64,000 nucleotides of DNA from an uncultured Clostridia bacterium (GCA_947632025.1 CANRNN010000009.1:62001-126000), one strand, 5' to 3'; positions 17,115-25,480 are shown, numbered from the stretch's first letter. Made by a program: numbers and translations. The notes: generated by a model from the sequence alone, not told the origin.

Positions 17115-19286
17115 TCACAAACGGAGCTTCGCGAGCTTTTCATAAAGCACCGAAACATCAATTGGCTTTGTGAGGAAATCGTCCATTCCGCTTTCGAGTG
17201 CGCGGTCGCGGTCCTCCTTGAACGTGTTTGCCGTGCAGGCGAAGATAGTCACCCTTTGCGCGTCCGAGCGGTTAAGACCGCGGATCTCCCGTGCCGCTTC
17301 GCAGCCGTCCATAACGGGCATCTGCATATCCATCAGTATAACGTCATAATGCCCCTCTGTGCTTCTTGCGAACGCCTCGACAGTCTGCTTTCCGTCCACA
17401 GTGTGTACCACTTCAAAGCCGTTTTCGGAGAGTATCTCAAGCAGTATCTCGGCGTTAAGCTCGTTGTCCTCGGCGACGAGTATACGCATTTTTTTCTTTG
17501 GTAGTTCTAATTTTTCGGGAGTGTTGTTTTCCGGAGCCGAGATCTCCTCATTCTCTGCTTCAGCCGGCACAGACGGCAGCGTCACGGTGAAAATACTTCC
17601 CACGCCGATTTCGCTATCAACGGATATAGTGCCGCCCATAGCCTTTACAAGCAGGTCGCAGATAGACATTCCCAGTCCCGTGCCTTTGACGGAATCGGAA
17701 TTGCGGTTCCGTTCCTGACTGAACGGGTCGAATATCTTATCCAGAAATTCGCGTGACATTCCTATTCCCGTATCGGCGACGCTGTAGATGGTTTTTACTT
17801 CATTTTCGTTTACTTCTTGACTTACGGAAAGATTTATCGTTCCGTTTTCAGGGGTGAATTTGGCGGCGTTGCCGACAATATTCATCAATATCTGCTTTAT
17901 CCTGACGGTATCTCCGATAACTGACGGGACTTTTATATCCTTTTGTGTAATGAGTTTTACTCCGCGGCTGCGGGCGTTTTCAGCCTGCATCGTATATACC
18001 TCGTCAATTATTTTCGATATATTGACGGGTTCTTTGATTATATCGACTTTTCCCGCCCGAAGTTTTGAAATATCGAGAACATCATTCACGAGAGAAAGCA
18101 GATAATTCGCCGTATCATGGGATTTTACCAGCCAAGTTTTTATCTGCTCGGACTTTTCGGGGTCGTCGATATGCGACATCATCAGATGATTCAGTCCGAT
18201 AAGCCCGTTAAGCGGCGTGCGTATCTCGTGTGACATATTTGACAGGAAATCGCCCTGAGCCTTTGCTTTGGCATCTGCGGCAGCGATTTTTGAGCGTTCC
18301 CTTGTCGCCGCAAGCATTACAAAGACCAGCAGCGCGAGTATTACCGCAAGCGCTATCACCGAAAGCGTCACGAACGCTCTTGTCTGCTCCGTGAAAGCCT
18401 CGCTGTCCACGACCATCAGGAAATACCAGTTTATATTTTCTCCGAACGGCGTACAGTGTACAAGCTTTCGTGAAAGATTGCGGTCTGTATAGTAAAACGT
18501 GAACGTTTCGCTCACCCGCATTTTTCGGAGGATCTCGTCATTTGAAAGCTGCGATTGACTTCCCGCGTCCAGCAGGTCGAACATTCCCTCGGCTTCGGCA
18601 AGATCGTCGGAAGTCTTATGATTGTTGATAATAAATTTCGCGGACAGATTGATTATCGAACAGTAGCCTCTGCGCCTGCCGTTTTTTATGAACGAATCGA
18701 AAACGATATACTTTGAAAATTCTTTAATATCCACTATGCCGACTATACCTATCAGCTTATGCCCGTCGATCGTCATATTGTCGAGCCGTACTCCGTAGAT
18801 CAGTTCGTCTGTATCGCTGTTATCGTCGAAATTCACTTTTTGGATAATGTACTTCTGTTCTCCCTCAAAATTGGCAAGATAATTTGTGCGCATATGACCG
18901 TCGGGCAGATCTCTTCCCGAATCAGTATCATATGGGTTGTAGACGGTGTTCTCGTCCGTGAATACCGTTCCATCCTCCGCGACAAGGTGGATATGCCTGA
19001 AGTCGGTGTTGGTGGAATTCTCCATATTAAGGCGGCGAAGAACGGTTTCCGTGTCGTCGTTTTCCCTTACTACACGCACTGCCACGCCCTCAAGCCTCAT
19101 CCAGCTGTTTTTTATGATCTGTTCAATGCTCTGCTTGTCGTGGATAGCCATTTCGCTTATGGTGTTGAGGGTATTTGCGGAAATAGTGCGGTCAAGCTGT
19201 GTTATATAAATTCCCGAAACGAGAGCTATCAGCAAAACTCCGGCAATGATCTGCAAAACCATTCGTACAATTTTTGTTTTATTCAT
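17115..19286 (-). CDS. Hybrid sensor histidine kinase/response regulator
   Basis: 723 residues: transmembrane helix (about 8-29), an extracellular sensor of roughly 280 residues (Cache-like by layout, with DGTVFTDENTVYNPYD), second helix (about 313-335), HisKA with FLSNMSHEIRTPLNGL (phospho-His near 358), HATPase with N (IVGNAAKF), G1 (DTGIGM) and G2 (GTGLGMSI) boxes, and a C-terminal receiver with AEDNE and MDMQMPVMDG (phospho-Asp near 647). No output domain, so the receiver probably passes phosphate on or controls the kinase. GGAGAAATGT precedes the ATG. Close in design to the kinase at 60096, as if paralogous. Confidence 0.9.
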   Translation of the reverse strand: MNKTKIVRMVLQIIAGVLLIALVSGIYITQLDRTISANTLNTISEMAIHDKQSIEQIIKNSWMRLEGVAVRVVRENDDTETVLRRLNMENSTNTDFRHIHLVAEDGTVFTDENTVYNPYDTDSGRDLPDGHMRTNYLANFEGEQKYIIQKVNFDDNSDTDELIYGVRLDNMTIDGHKLIGIVGIVDIKEFSKYIVFDSFIKNGRRRGYCSIINLSAKFIINNHKTSDDLAEAEGMFDLLDAGSQSQLSNDEILRKMRVSETFTFYYTDRNLSRKLVHCTPFGENINWYFLMVVDSEAFTEQTRAFVTLSVIALAVILALLVFVMLAATRERSKIAAADAKAKAQGDFLSNMSHEIRTPLNGLIGLNHLMMSHIDDPEKSEQIKTWLVKSHDTANYLLSLVNDVLDISKLRAGKVDIIKEPVNISKIIDEVYTMQAENARSRGVKLITQKDIKVPSVIGDTVRIKQILMNIVGNAAKFTPENGTINLSVSQEVNENEVKTIYSVADTGIGMSREFLDKIFDPFSQERNRNSDSVKGTGLGMSICDLLVKAMGGTISVDSEIGVGSIFTVTLPSVPAEAENEEISAPENNTPEKLELPKKKMRILVAEDNELNAEILLEILSENGFEVVHTVDGKQTVEAFARSTEGHYDVILMDMQMPVMDGCEAAREIRGLNRSDAQRVTIFACTANTFKEDRDRALESGMDDFLTKPIDVSVLYEKLAKLRL

Positions 19287-19324
19287 ACATTTCTCCGAAT
19301 CAAAAAATACACTTATACATTATA

Positions 19325-19353
19325 ATTATACCACACTTTTAATATGATTTCAA
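19325..19353 (-). promoter_or_regulatory. SigA-type promoter for hybrid kinase
   Basis: Minus-strand TTGAAA, 17-base spacer ending GTGTGG, TATAAT. Confidence 0.75.
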
Positions 19354-19361
19354 GGGCTTTA

Positions 19362-19390
19362 TTGACATTATGAAATTTTTATGTTATAAT
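19362..19390 (+). promoter_or_regulatory. SigA-type promoter for rlmN-like gene
   Basis: TTGACA, 17-base spacer, TATAAT. Expected transcript start near 19397 rules out the in-frame TTG at 19395 and supports the ATG at 19434. Confidence 0.8.
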
Positions 19391-19433
19391 TTATTTGTTG
19401 ATCGTTGAATATAATGATTTGAGGAATCTGAAT

Positions 19434-20453
19434 ATGAACATTTACGGCATGACCCGTGCGGGTCTTTGCAAATATTTTGAGGAAATAGGTGAAAATCCCG
19501 CTAAGGCGGCTATCATTCTGGACGGGATCTATAAAAAGGGAATGACGGATTTTTCGGGGTTCGGCTTTGCGGAAAGAAACATCAGACGGCTTTCGGAGGA
19601 CTTTGATTTTGCGCTTCCTGAGGTAGTCGAAAAGAGGGAGAACGAAACAGCTGCAAAGCTGCTTTTGCGGCTGTCGGACGGGGAATTTGCCGAAACCGTG
19701 CTTATGCGGCAGCGTTTCGGGAACGTCGTTTGTGTTTCCACGCAGGTAGGGTGCAATATGGGCTGTGCATTCTGTCGCAGCGGACTGCTGAAGCGTCGGA
19801 GAGATCTCACGACCGCAGAAATTCTCGGACAGGTCTTGCTTGTTTCGCGGGAGTTTTCGGAGGAAATTTCAGGAGTTTCCGTCATGGGAATAGGTGAGCC
19901 GTTCGACAATTTCAATGCTGTTAAGGATTTCTGCGAGCTTGTGACTGACGACTGCGGTTTTGCGGTAGGACGGCGGAGAGTAACTGTGTCGACTTGCGGT
20001 ATAGCGCCGAAGATACGCGAATACGCGGAGCTTCCGCGTCCGTGCAGCCTTGCGATAAGTCTGCACGCGCCCGACGACGACCTGCGCAGCAGACTTATGC
20101 CGATAAACAAGCGCTATTCCATAAAAGAAGTGCTTGATGCTGCGGAATACTTCACGAAAAAAACCGTTCACCGCGTAACATTGGAATACGTTATGCTTCG
20201 CGATGTAAACGATTCGGCGGAACACGCCGAGCGGCTTGCAAAGCTTATAGCGGGTCGGGATTTTTATGTGAATCTGATACCGTATAATTCGACCGATACG
20301 GAATTCCGCAAGTCGCCGCCGGAGCGTGTAGAGGAATTCTGCGCGGTCTTGAAGGCTAACGGAGCGGTGGCGACTAAGCGTCGGGAGTTTGGCGCGGAGC
20401 TGGACGCTGCCTGCGGACAGCTGCGTGCGGATTATTTGAAAAAAAGTACTTGA
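19434..20453 (+). CDS. rlmN: 23S rRNA (adenine(2503)-C(2))-methyltransferase-like radical SAM enzyme
   Basis: 339 residues of the RlmN/Cfr family. The radical SAM cluster motif is CNMGCAFC (CxxxCxxC), followed by VMGIGEPFDNF, STCGI, SLHAPDD and YVMLRDVNDS. The second catalytic Cys is kept in the C-terminal AACGQLR, so it should be active. RlmN methylates C2 of A2503 in 23S rRNA and A37 of some tRNAs. The N-terminus (NIYGMTRAGLCKYFEEIGE) is shorter and different from classical RlmN, so a paralogue with related specificity is possible. ATG 19434 chosen from promoter position and GAGGAATCTGAAT. Confidence 0.82.
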   Translation: MNIYGMTRAGLCKYFEEIGENPAKAAIILDGIYKKGMTDFSGFGFAERNIRRLSEDFDFALPEVVEKRENETAAKLLLRLSDGEFAETVLMRQRFGNVVCVSTQVGCNMGCAFCRSGLLKRRRDLTTAEILGQVLLVSREFSEEISGVSVMGIGEPFDNFNAVKDFCELVTDDCGFAVGRRRVTVSTCGIAPKIREYAELPRPCSLAISLHAPDDDLRSRLMPINKRYSIKEVLDAAEYFTKKTVHRVTLEYVMLRDVNDSAEHAERLAKLIAGRDFYVNLIPYNSTDTEFRKSPPERVEEFCAVLKANGAVATKRREFGAELDAACGQLRADYLKKST

Positions 20454-20478
20454 CAAATAGAAGGGAATGTGGTATAAT
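20450..20478 (+). promoter_or_regulatory. SigA-type promoter for tRNA-Leu
   Basis: TTGACA, 17-base spacer ending ATGTGG, TATAAT; the -35 box overlaps the stop codon of rlmN. Confidence 0.85.
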
Positions 20479-20495
20479 AAAATAAGTAATTTTAT

Positions 20496-20582
20496 GCCGG
20501 TGTGTTGGAATTGGCAGACGAGACGGACTCAAAATCCGTTGGCAGCAATGTCGTGTGGGTTCAAGTCCCACCACCGGCACCA
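20496..20582 (+). tRNA. tRNA-Leu (anticodon CAA)
   Basis: Complete 87-base class II tRNA with encoded CCA end. Acceptor stem GCCGGTG/CACCGGC, anticodon stem ACGGA/TCCGT with loop CTCAAAA (anticodon CAA, reads UUG), a long variable arm (TGGCAGCAATGTCG) and a T-loop GGTTCAAGTCC. It has its own promoter and a terminator 27 bases downstream. Confidence 0.97.
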
Positions 20583-20586
20583 GCAG

Positions 20587-20650
20587 GCAGGACAATGTCC
20601 TGCACCGGTTCCCAGCAGAGGTAGCTCTGCTGGGAATGTTTTTTCTGTAC
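20587..20650 (+). repeat. Hairpin repeat family A, copy 1 (tRNA-Leu terminator)
   Basis: Two parts: a short palindrome GCAGGACAATGTCCTGC (20587-20603), then a perfect 12-bp hairpin TTCCCAGCAGAG/CTCTGCTGGGAA (20609-20636) followed by TGTTTTTTCTGTACGG. The second hairpin with its T-run is a good terminator for tRNA-Leu. The same composite recurs at 20759, 20834 and, worn, at 22203. Confidence 0.85.
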
Positions 20651-20684
20651 GGATATTATGTAGCAGAGCAATGCACTAATCAAA

Positions 20685-20753
20685 GCGTTTCACAGGTCGC
20701 TGCGGGACGATTTGTTTTCGCTCGACTTCTGGGAAATCTTTTTTATAAAGGTT
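20685..20753 (+). repeat. Repeat family B, copy 1
   Basis: Begins GTTTCACAGGTCGCTGCGGG and ends GGGAAATCTTTTTTATAAAGGTTA. A related copy lies at 21459-21545 and inverted pieces at 23599-23664. No coding potential. Confidence 0.75.
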
Positions 20754-20758
20754 AGTCA

Positions 20759-20829
20759 GCAGGGCATAGCCCTGCCCTGCACCGATTCCCAGCAGAGGTA
20801 GCTCCGCTGGGAATGTTTTTTTCTGTACG
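20759..20829 (+). repeat. Hairpin repeat family A, copy 2
   Basis: Palindrome GCAGGGCATAGCCCTGC (20759-20775), then ATTCCCAGCAGAGG...CCGCTGGGAAT hairpin, T7 run and CTGTACGG. Same build as copy 1 with scattered base changes, one of which unpairs a stem position. Confidence 0.85.
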
Positions 20830-20833
20830 GCTA

Positions 20834-20900
20834 GCAGGGCAATGCCCTTGACCTTTTCCCAGCAGGGGTGGCTCTGTTGGGAATGTTGTTTTCTGTAAGG
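20834..20900 (+). repeat. Hairpin repeat family A, copy 3
   Basis: GCAGGGCAATGCCCTTG (20834-20850), then TTCCCAGCAGGGGTGGCTCT and GTTGGGAA, TGTTGTTTTCTGTAAGG. More diverged. With copies 1 and 2 it fills the 356-base stretch between tRNA-Leu and the gene at 20939. Confidence 0.8.
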
Positions 20901-20938
20901 CTAAAGTGTGGACGGCAGTATTTGGAGGATTTTATAAA

Positions 20939-21343
20939 ATGAGAACGTTAAGGCTTTTCTTTGATTATAGCGCGTATTTTGTGTGGATATGTGAAGAAGG
21001 ACAGATTTCCGCACCCGTAAGAATAAGTAGCGATGGGTATTTTGCAGATGATATCTATTTGCTTGATGGCACTCATAAAGCAATTAAATATTATGAGGAT
21101 AGATTAATAGGTCAATCCGAATTAGAAAGCATGACCAATTATATTAACGAGGCATATCCCAAATTGTTTATCAACAATGAGTATGAATTCTCCTACAAAG
21201 GCTTTGACAGCAAAGAGGACGAACAGAGATTTGATGATGCGGTCAGATTTGTGTATAATAAGCTATGCGAGTTGCTGGGAGATGAATATGAAATCATCAA
21301 TGATACCGGGTATGGTATGTCTGACAAGACAATGGGAATGTAA
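20939..21343 (+). CDS. Hypothetical protein, AT-rich orphan
   Basis: 134 residues, not recognised. Composition is acidic and aromatic (MRTLRLFFDYSAYFVW at the start, then YYEDRLIGQSELES and a C-terminal DEYEIINDTGYGMSDK). No signal peptide or membrane helix. ATG 20939 follows TTTGGAGGATTTTATAAA, a good ribosome binding site; 11 earlier in-frame codons lack one. Codon use is clearly more A/T-rich than the genes before 20450, as expected of recently acquired DNA. It sits between repeat copies and could be a small accessory protein such as an immunity-type protein, but nothing proves this. Confidence 0.65.
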   Translation: MRTLRLFFDYSAYFVWICEEGQISAPVRISSDGYFADDIYLLDGTHKAIKYYEDRLIGQSELESMTNYINEAYPKLFINNEYEFSYKGFDSKEDEQRFDDAVRFVYNKLCELLGDEYEIINDTGYGMSDKTMGM

Positions 21344-21361
21344 TAAAACTGAAATAAGTTG

Positions 21362-21390
21362 TTGACAGGTTTAGAAAAATGTGATATAAT
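21362..21390 (+). promoter_or_regulatory. SigA-type promoter in repeat region
   Basis: TTGACA, 17-base spacer ending TGTGA, TATAAT. The next open gene is at 21651, about 255 bases after the expected start site, so either that gene has a long repeat-containing leader or a small RNA is made here. Confidence 0.7.
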
Positions 21391-21437
21391 TCAACTGTGT
21401 GGACAAATTAAATAATCTTTTTTGTCAATGAAACACA

Positions 21438-21454
21438 GCAGGGCATAGCCCTGC
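21438..21454 (+). repeat. Family A palindrome, solo copy
   Basis: GCAGGGCATAGCCCTGC, identical to the 20759 palindrome but followed by family B sequence instead of the CCCAGCAG hairpin. Confidence 0.75.
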
Positions 21455-21458
21455 GCCG

Positions 21459-21545
21459 AAACGTTTCACAAGTCGCTGCGGGACGTTTTGCTAGGCTCGT
21501 TTCGAGCCGCTCTCGACTTCGGGGAAATCTTTTATCGTAAAGGCT
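21459..21545 (+). repeat. Repeat family B, copy 2
   Basis: GTTTCACAAGTCGCTGCGGGACG, a CTCGTTTCGAG mini-hairpin insert, CTCGACTTCGGGGAAATCTTTTATCGTAAAGGCTA. Compared with copy 1 it has an extra stretch of about 18 bases in the middle. Together with the promoter at 21362 it occupies the 307-base gap before 21651. Confidence 0.75.
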
Positions 21546-21650
21546 ATACATCTCTAGTGTAGATAGTGTAGAGGAAAAAATATCCGAATGTGCTGGAATT
21601 GTAGAAAACATGTAACACATTATAATGCCATATAAATGGAGAGAACCATT

Positions 21651-21995
21651 ATGAAGAAACAATCACTATTTCAGAAACATTCTATAACTTATCTAATTTT
21701 AAATATAGTTTTTATTTTGCCGGTATTTATTATGCTGAATTTGCCGAATCTAGGGTATGTTAATCAATTTTACCCACTTATTGTCTATGTGATTCCATTA
21801 GGTTATTACTGCATATTAAAATTAACGTATTTCCATATAATTTTAAGCATTGTTTTTTTGATCTGCTATATTCATATTTTTCTTCGCCATAAAATGTGCA
21901 TACATTCTTTTTTGCTTTCACTTTTTTGCGTTGCCGGAACTATTGGGCAAAATATATTTTTAATAATTAATGCGGATCAATTTACAGTTCAATAG
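21651..21995 (+). CDS. Hypothetical small membrane protein
   Basis: 114 residues with four predicted transmembrane stretches (about 12-30, 36-50, 55-76 and 85-105), rich in Ile, Leu and Phe, with short loops. No family recognised. Start placed at ATG 21651 because GGAGAG sits 7 bases upstream; an ATG five codons earlier overlaps that site. Strongly AT-rich compared with core genes in this window, and flanked on both sides by repeats, so probably acquired. Confidence 0.6.
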   Translation: MKKQSLFQKHSITYLILNIVFILPVFIMLNLPNLGYVNQFYPLIVYVIPLGYYCILKLTYFHIILSIVFLICYIHIFLRHKMCIHSFLLSLFCVAGTIGQNIFLIINADQFTVQ

Positions 21996-22418
21996 AATGA
22001 GGGCACTCTATATGCTTGCTTGTTTAGGTATTCTAATCTGAATTTGTATGATTTCTCTGGAATGATACCCTGCAATGCCATCTTGTGTTACAATTGAACA
22101 CGTTCGAGATGAGATTGAGGTGATGAACGACTGTCTTTCGCGAAAGCGGAGAGCCTGTCTTGACATTATTTCCGTTCAGCAACAAATTGTCAATAAACGC
22201 CTGCAAGGGCAATGCCCTTGAGCGGTTCTCGGCAGAGGTGGTTCGGTTTCAAATGCCTTTCTCTGTACGGCGGTTAAATGAACAAAGAATCTGAGCAATG
22301 TCAATAGTCGTTTTGTCAACATTTCATCTTTGTAACAATCCAATAAATCCGCCAAAGGCGGATAACCCTATCCATACTGTTCACAGCACTATATATTGTA
22401 AACTTTTCAAATCCCCTC
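21996..22418. other. Gene-poor stretch
   Basis: No convincing gene. A 48-codon reading frame at 22075-22221 lacks a clear ribosome binding site and ends inside the repeat copy at 22203. A CTTTCGCGAAAG palindrome occurs near 22135. The rest looks like decayed accessory DNA. Confidence 0.5.
22203..22266 (+). repeat. Hairpin repeat family A, copy 4 (degenerate)
   Basis: GCAAGGGCAATGCCCTTG palindrome, then GGTTCTCGGCAGAGGTGG, and a CTGTACGG end. The large hairpin has lost pairing. Confidence 0.65.
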
Positions 22419-22447
22419 TTGAAATTTTCTGCTGTTTGGTGTATAAT
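22419..22447 (+). promoter_or_regulatory. SigA-type promoter for PfkB kinase
   Basis: TTGAAA, 17-base spacer, TATAAT, 55 bases before the ATG. Confidence 0.7.
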
Positions 22448-22501
22448 GTTAGGTAGGGAGATTTTTCTCTTATTTCGACCGCATTTATAAGGAGAACAAC
22501 T

Positions 22502-23590
22502 ATGGAACATTATAACCCGCTCCTCCCCAAAAACGGAGATGGAAAGAAATTTATCACTATAGGCGAAATCATGCTTCGCCTGACCCCCCCAAATTACGAG
22601 AAAATACGCATGGCGTCCACGTTTGAGGCAAGCTACGGCGGAAGCGAGGCTAATATCGCCCTCGCTCTCGCGAACCTCGGCGTAGACAGCACGTTTTTCA
22701 GCGTAGTCCCCAATAACAGCCTCGGCAAGAGCGCCGTGCGTATGCTGCGCTCAAATGACGTACACTGCACGCCCGTTATCTTGTCCACCGCCGAGGAGAC
22801 ACCTACTCACAGGCTCGGCACTTATTATCTTGAAACAGGCTACGGGATACGTCCGAGCAAGGTTACTTACGACCGTATGCACAGCGCTATCACAGAGTAC
22901 AATTTCGATAACTACGATATTGACGCTCTTCTGGACGGATTTGACTGGCTGCATCTGAGCGGAATCACTCCCGCGCTCGGCGAAAACTGCCGCAAGCTTA
23001 TTATGAACTGCCTTAAAAAGGCAAAGGAAAAAGGGCTTGTGGTAAGCTTTGACGGAAACTTCCGTTCGCAGCTCTGGAGCTGGGAGGAAGCTCGTGACTA
23101 CTGCACCGAATGTCTGCCGTATGTAGATGTTCTGTTGGGAATTGAGCCTTATCATCTCTGGAAAGACGAGAATGACCATTCCAAAGGCGACTGGAAAGAC
23201 GGAGTCCCGCTTCAGCCCTCGTATGAGGAACAGGAGGACGTGTTCTGTCACTTCGTTGAGAGATACCCGAACCTTAAGTGCATAGCGCGCCATGTCCGCT
23301 ATGCTCACAGCGGAAGCGAAAACAGCCTTAAGGCGTTTATGTGGTTTGACCAGCACACTTTTGAGAGTCGTTTGTTTACGTTCAACATTCTTGACCGAGT
23401 AGGCGGCGGCGACGCGTTCGCAAGCGGACTTATCTATGCTATGATGAACAATTTCAAGCCGATAGATATGATAAACTTTGCGGTAGCGTCAAGTGTTATC
23501 AAGCACACGATCCACGGCGACGGAAATATCACCGACGACGTTCAGAGTATCCGCAACCTAATGAATATGAACTACGATATTAAGAGATAA
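22502..23590 (+). CDS. PfkB-family sugar kinase (2-keto-3-deoxygluconate kinase-like)
   Basis: 362 residues of the ribokinase/PfkB fold. N-terminal IGEIMLRLTPP and the glycine pair in ASYGGSEANIALALANLG (substrate side, about 42-60), and the ATP/anion-hole motif GGGDAFASGL (about 300-309, Asp as base). The opening resembles KdgK, which phosphorylates 2-keto-3-deoxygluconate in hexuronate catabolism, but no aldolase or uronate gene is adjacent, so substrate is uncertain. A stretch around 210-240 (HLWKDENDHSKGDWKDG) is longer than in typical KdgK. AAGGAGAACAACT precedes the ATG. Codon use returns to the core pattern. Confidence 0.85.
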   Translation: MEHYNPLLPKNGDGKKFITIGEIMLRLTPPNYEKIRMASTFEASYGGSEANIALALANLGVDSTFFSVVPNNSLGKSAVRMLRSNDVHCTPVILSTAEETPTHRLGTYYLETGYGIRPSKVTYDRMHSAITEYNFDNYDIDALLDGFDWLHLSGITPALGENCRKLIMNCLKKAKEKGLVVSFDGNFRSQLWSWEEARDYCTECLPYVDVLLGIEPYHLWKDENDHSKGDWKDGVPLQPSYEEQEDVFCHFVERYPNLKCIARHVRYAHSGSENSLKAFMWFDQHTFESRLFTFNILDRVGGGDAFASGLIYAMMNNFKPIDMINFAVASSVIKHTIHGDGNITDDVQSIRNLMNMNYDIKR

Positions 23591-23598
23591 TTTTATAC

Positions 23599-23664
23599 AG
23601 CTAACCTTTATAAAAAGATTCCTTAATGTTGAACTAAAATAAATCGTCCCGCAGCGACCCTGCG
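23599..23664 (-). repeat. Repeat family B, inverted fragments and hairpin
   Basis: AGCTAACCTTTATAAAAAGATTCC (23599-23622, stated in part: AACCTTTATAAAAAGATT) is the reverse complement of the end of family B copy 1, and AAATCGTCCCGCAGCGACC (from 23640) of its start. The latter folds with the adjacent CTGCGGGACG into a 10-bp hairpin, which may serve as terminator for the kinase gene although its T-run is poor. Confidence 0.7.
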
Positions 23665-23795
23665 GGACGAATTATTTGTAGATATTTGCTTCCTTTCTCT
23701 GCCTTAAAATTACCACGTCAAATACGAGTCCGGAATTCATCAATAAAATAAAAAATTTTCAAACACTTTATTATTCTGTATTACATTTTATTAAA

Positions 23796-25274
23796 TTATT
23801 TTCCGACCGAAGCTTTCAGCCCGTTCAGGAATTCGGCATACCATGTTTCAAAAGCTTCGTCGCCGGTAAGCTCCTCCAAAACAATGTGCCGTTCCTCTCC
23901 TTTGGAGATGCGCTCTGACGCGGTATTGTAAGCGGATTCCGCTGTCTGCTGAATAAAGCTCTCCAAAAAACCGCGAAGCTCTGTTGATTTTTCAAACGGT
24001 TTCATTGCATAAGGTTTTCCGTCGGAAATTTCCCCGACTGCCACCTTTATAGCTTTCTGAAGCGGGCTTTCGGGCTTATCCGACTGGTGGAGCTTGGATA
24101 TCTCCTCATAGCTGTTTGCGGCTTTTTTTACGGGAAGATACCCCGAATTCGCGGAAAATTCAATATTGCGTTCCTTTTCCGTTATCCACTTAAGGAAAAG
24201 CGCACACGCCGATTCTTTTTGAGCATTTGATTTTACAACGACCATTCCCGCGCCCTGTTGAGTGATGTATTTCTCGCACCCCTCAAAAACCGGAACAGGC
24301 AGCGCCTCGACTTCAATAGGGTAACTTCCGTCGTTTTCTTTAGTTATCTCCTGCGGGAAATACGCAGCTCCCGTCGTCGAGCAGACCGCCGCGATTATCG
24401 AACCGTCCTTTGCGTCGTCGCTTCTGAAACGATTTTTCGAGTAGAAATATCCTTTCACATACGGGACATAATAGCAGTCCCAAAGCTTTCTTACGGAATT
24501 TTTGTCCGGAGTCACCTCAAATCCCGAATCGCTTGTTTCAACAAAATCAAAACCCAGCTGTTTTGCGCCCACTACCATATAATTTCCCATAGCGTCGCGC
24601 CCGAAAAGGGCTTTGCCGTCGTTTGGGATAAACGGCGTGAAAGCGTCGGTGTAGTTGTAGTATTTCTCGGCGGTCACGCAAAGCTTTTCCCACGTTGAAA
24701 GGTCGTCCAGCGACGCGCCCTCTGCTTCGGCGAATTTATTCCAGTCGGTGATGTTTATAAGCATTACTTCCGTGGATTTTGCCGTAGGAAAAATTTTCAG
24801 CTCGCCGTCCGACAGTTCACCTTCACTTAGGTAGCCCTCGATATACTCCGAAAGCTCCTCGTCCGTGAAGTATTCTTTAAGATTTACGACCCTGCCCGGT
24901 TTGTCGGCGAGAAACGCGGTTTCGGAATAAGCCGTGAACATATCGGGACATTTATCGTTTTCTCCGCCGAGCGACGCCAGAACTCTCTCCGAAAGCTCGG
25001 AAATTGTGCCGTGGTTTTCGGAGATGACTGTGATATTGCGGTCTTTGCCGACGGTTTCGTTGAACTCCGAAACCATATTGTCAAAATATTCCTGCTGCAC
25101 GCCGCTGTAGTAATGCCACACTGTTATCGTCACATTATTATTTGAGTTTGGCAGGCTTTCGGACGGTTCTTTTTCGGAGCAGCCCGAAGAAATACCGGCG
25201 ACAGCAGCAAGGCTCAGGAGCATACAAATTGATCTGTAAAAAAATCCGCTTTTAAGGATATTTCTTAAATTCAC
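23796..25274 (-). CDS. Extracellular solute-binding lipoprotein (ABC family 1)
   Basis: 492 residues. Lipoprotein signal: positively charged start, hydrophobic stretch (about 15-30) and the lipobox ISSGC with Cys near 32, so it should be anchored outside the membrane. The mature part has family 1 binding-protein marks: VTITVWHYYSG, a middle FLKWITEKERN (substrate-cleft helix) and a C-terminal helical tail. Sugars or oligosaccharides are usual ligands. No permease or ATPase gene is adjacent, so it is an orphan in this window. Ribosome binding site AAAGGGGAA. Its own promoter lies at 25328. Confidence 0.85.
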   Translation of the reverse strand: MNLRNILKSGFFYRSICMLLSLAAVAGISSGCSEKEPSESLPNSNNNVTITVWHYYSGVQQEYFDNMVSEFNETVGKDRNITVISENHGTISELSERVLASLGGENDKCPDMFTAYSETAFLADKPGRVVNLKEYFTDEELSEYIEGYLSEGELSDGELKIFPTAKSTEVMLINITDWNKFAEAEGASLDDLSTWEKLCVTAEKYYNYTDAFTPFIPNDGKALFGRDAMGNYMVVGAKQLGFDFVETSDSGFEVTPDKNSVRKLWDCYYVPYVKGYFYSKNRFRSDDAKDGSIIAAVCSTTGAAYFPQEITKENDGSYPIEVEALPVPVFEGCEKYITQQGAGMVVVKSNAQKESACALFLKWITEKERNIEFSANSGYLPVKKAANSYEEISKLHQSDKPESPLQKAIKVAVGEISDGKPYAMKPFEKSTELRGFLESFIQQTAESAYNTASERISKGEERHIVLEELTGDEAFETWYAEFLNGLKASVGK

Positions 25275-25327
25275 ACAAAATTCCCCTTTAAGACGATTTA
25301 CTCACAAAGAATCAAGATACCATTTTC

Positions 25328-25356
25328 ATTATACAACATTTGAATAAATTTTGCAA
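25328..25356 (-). promoter_or_regulatory. Probable SigA-type promoter for solute-binding protein
   Basis: Minus-strand TTGCAA, 17-base spacer, TATAAT. Confidence 0.6.
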
Positions 25357-25480
25357 GCGTGGAAAAATTTTTTGGTGAATATAACAAAAATCCTGTGAAT
25401 TACAGCATTGTGTTCGTTCTTTTGCCGAATACAAGAGCCTTAAGGTTGAGTCCCCGATAGAATATTATTCAGCGGCTGTG

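Noticed and set aside
22075-22221. 48-codon reading frame after the small membrane protein
   Set aside because: No ribosome binding site and it ends inside a repeat copy; no recognisable protein. Left as decayed sequence.
20583-23664. CRISPR array as explanation for the repeats
   Set aside because: Repeat units are of different length and spacing, contain terminator hairpins, are partly inverted, and no cas gene is present.
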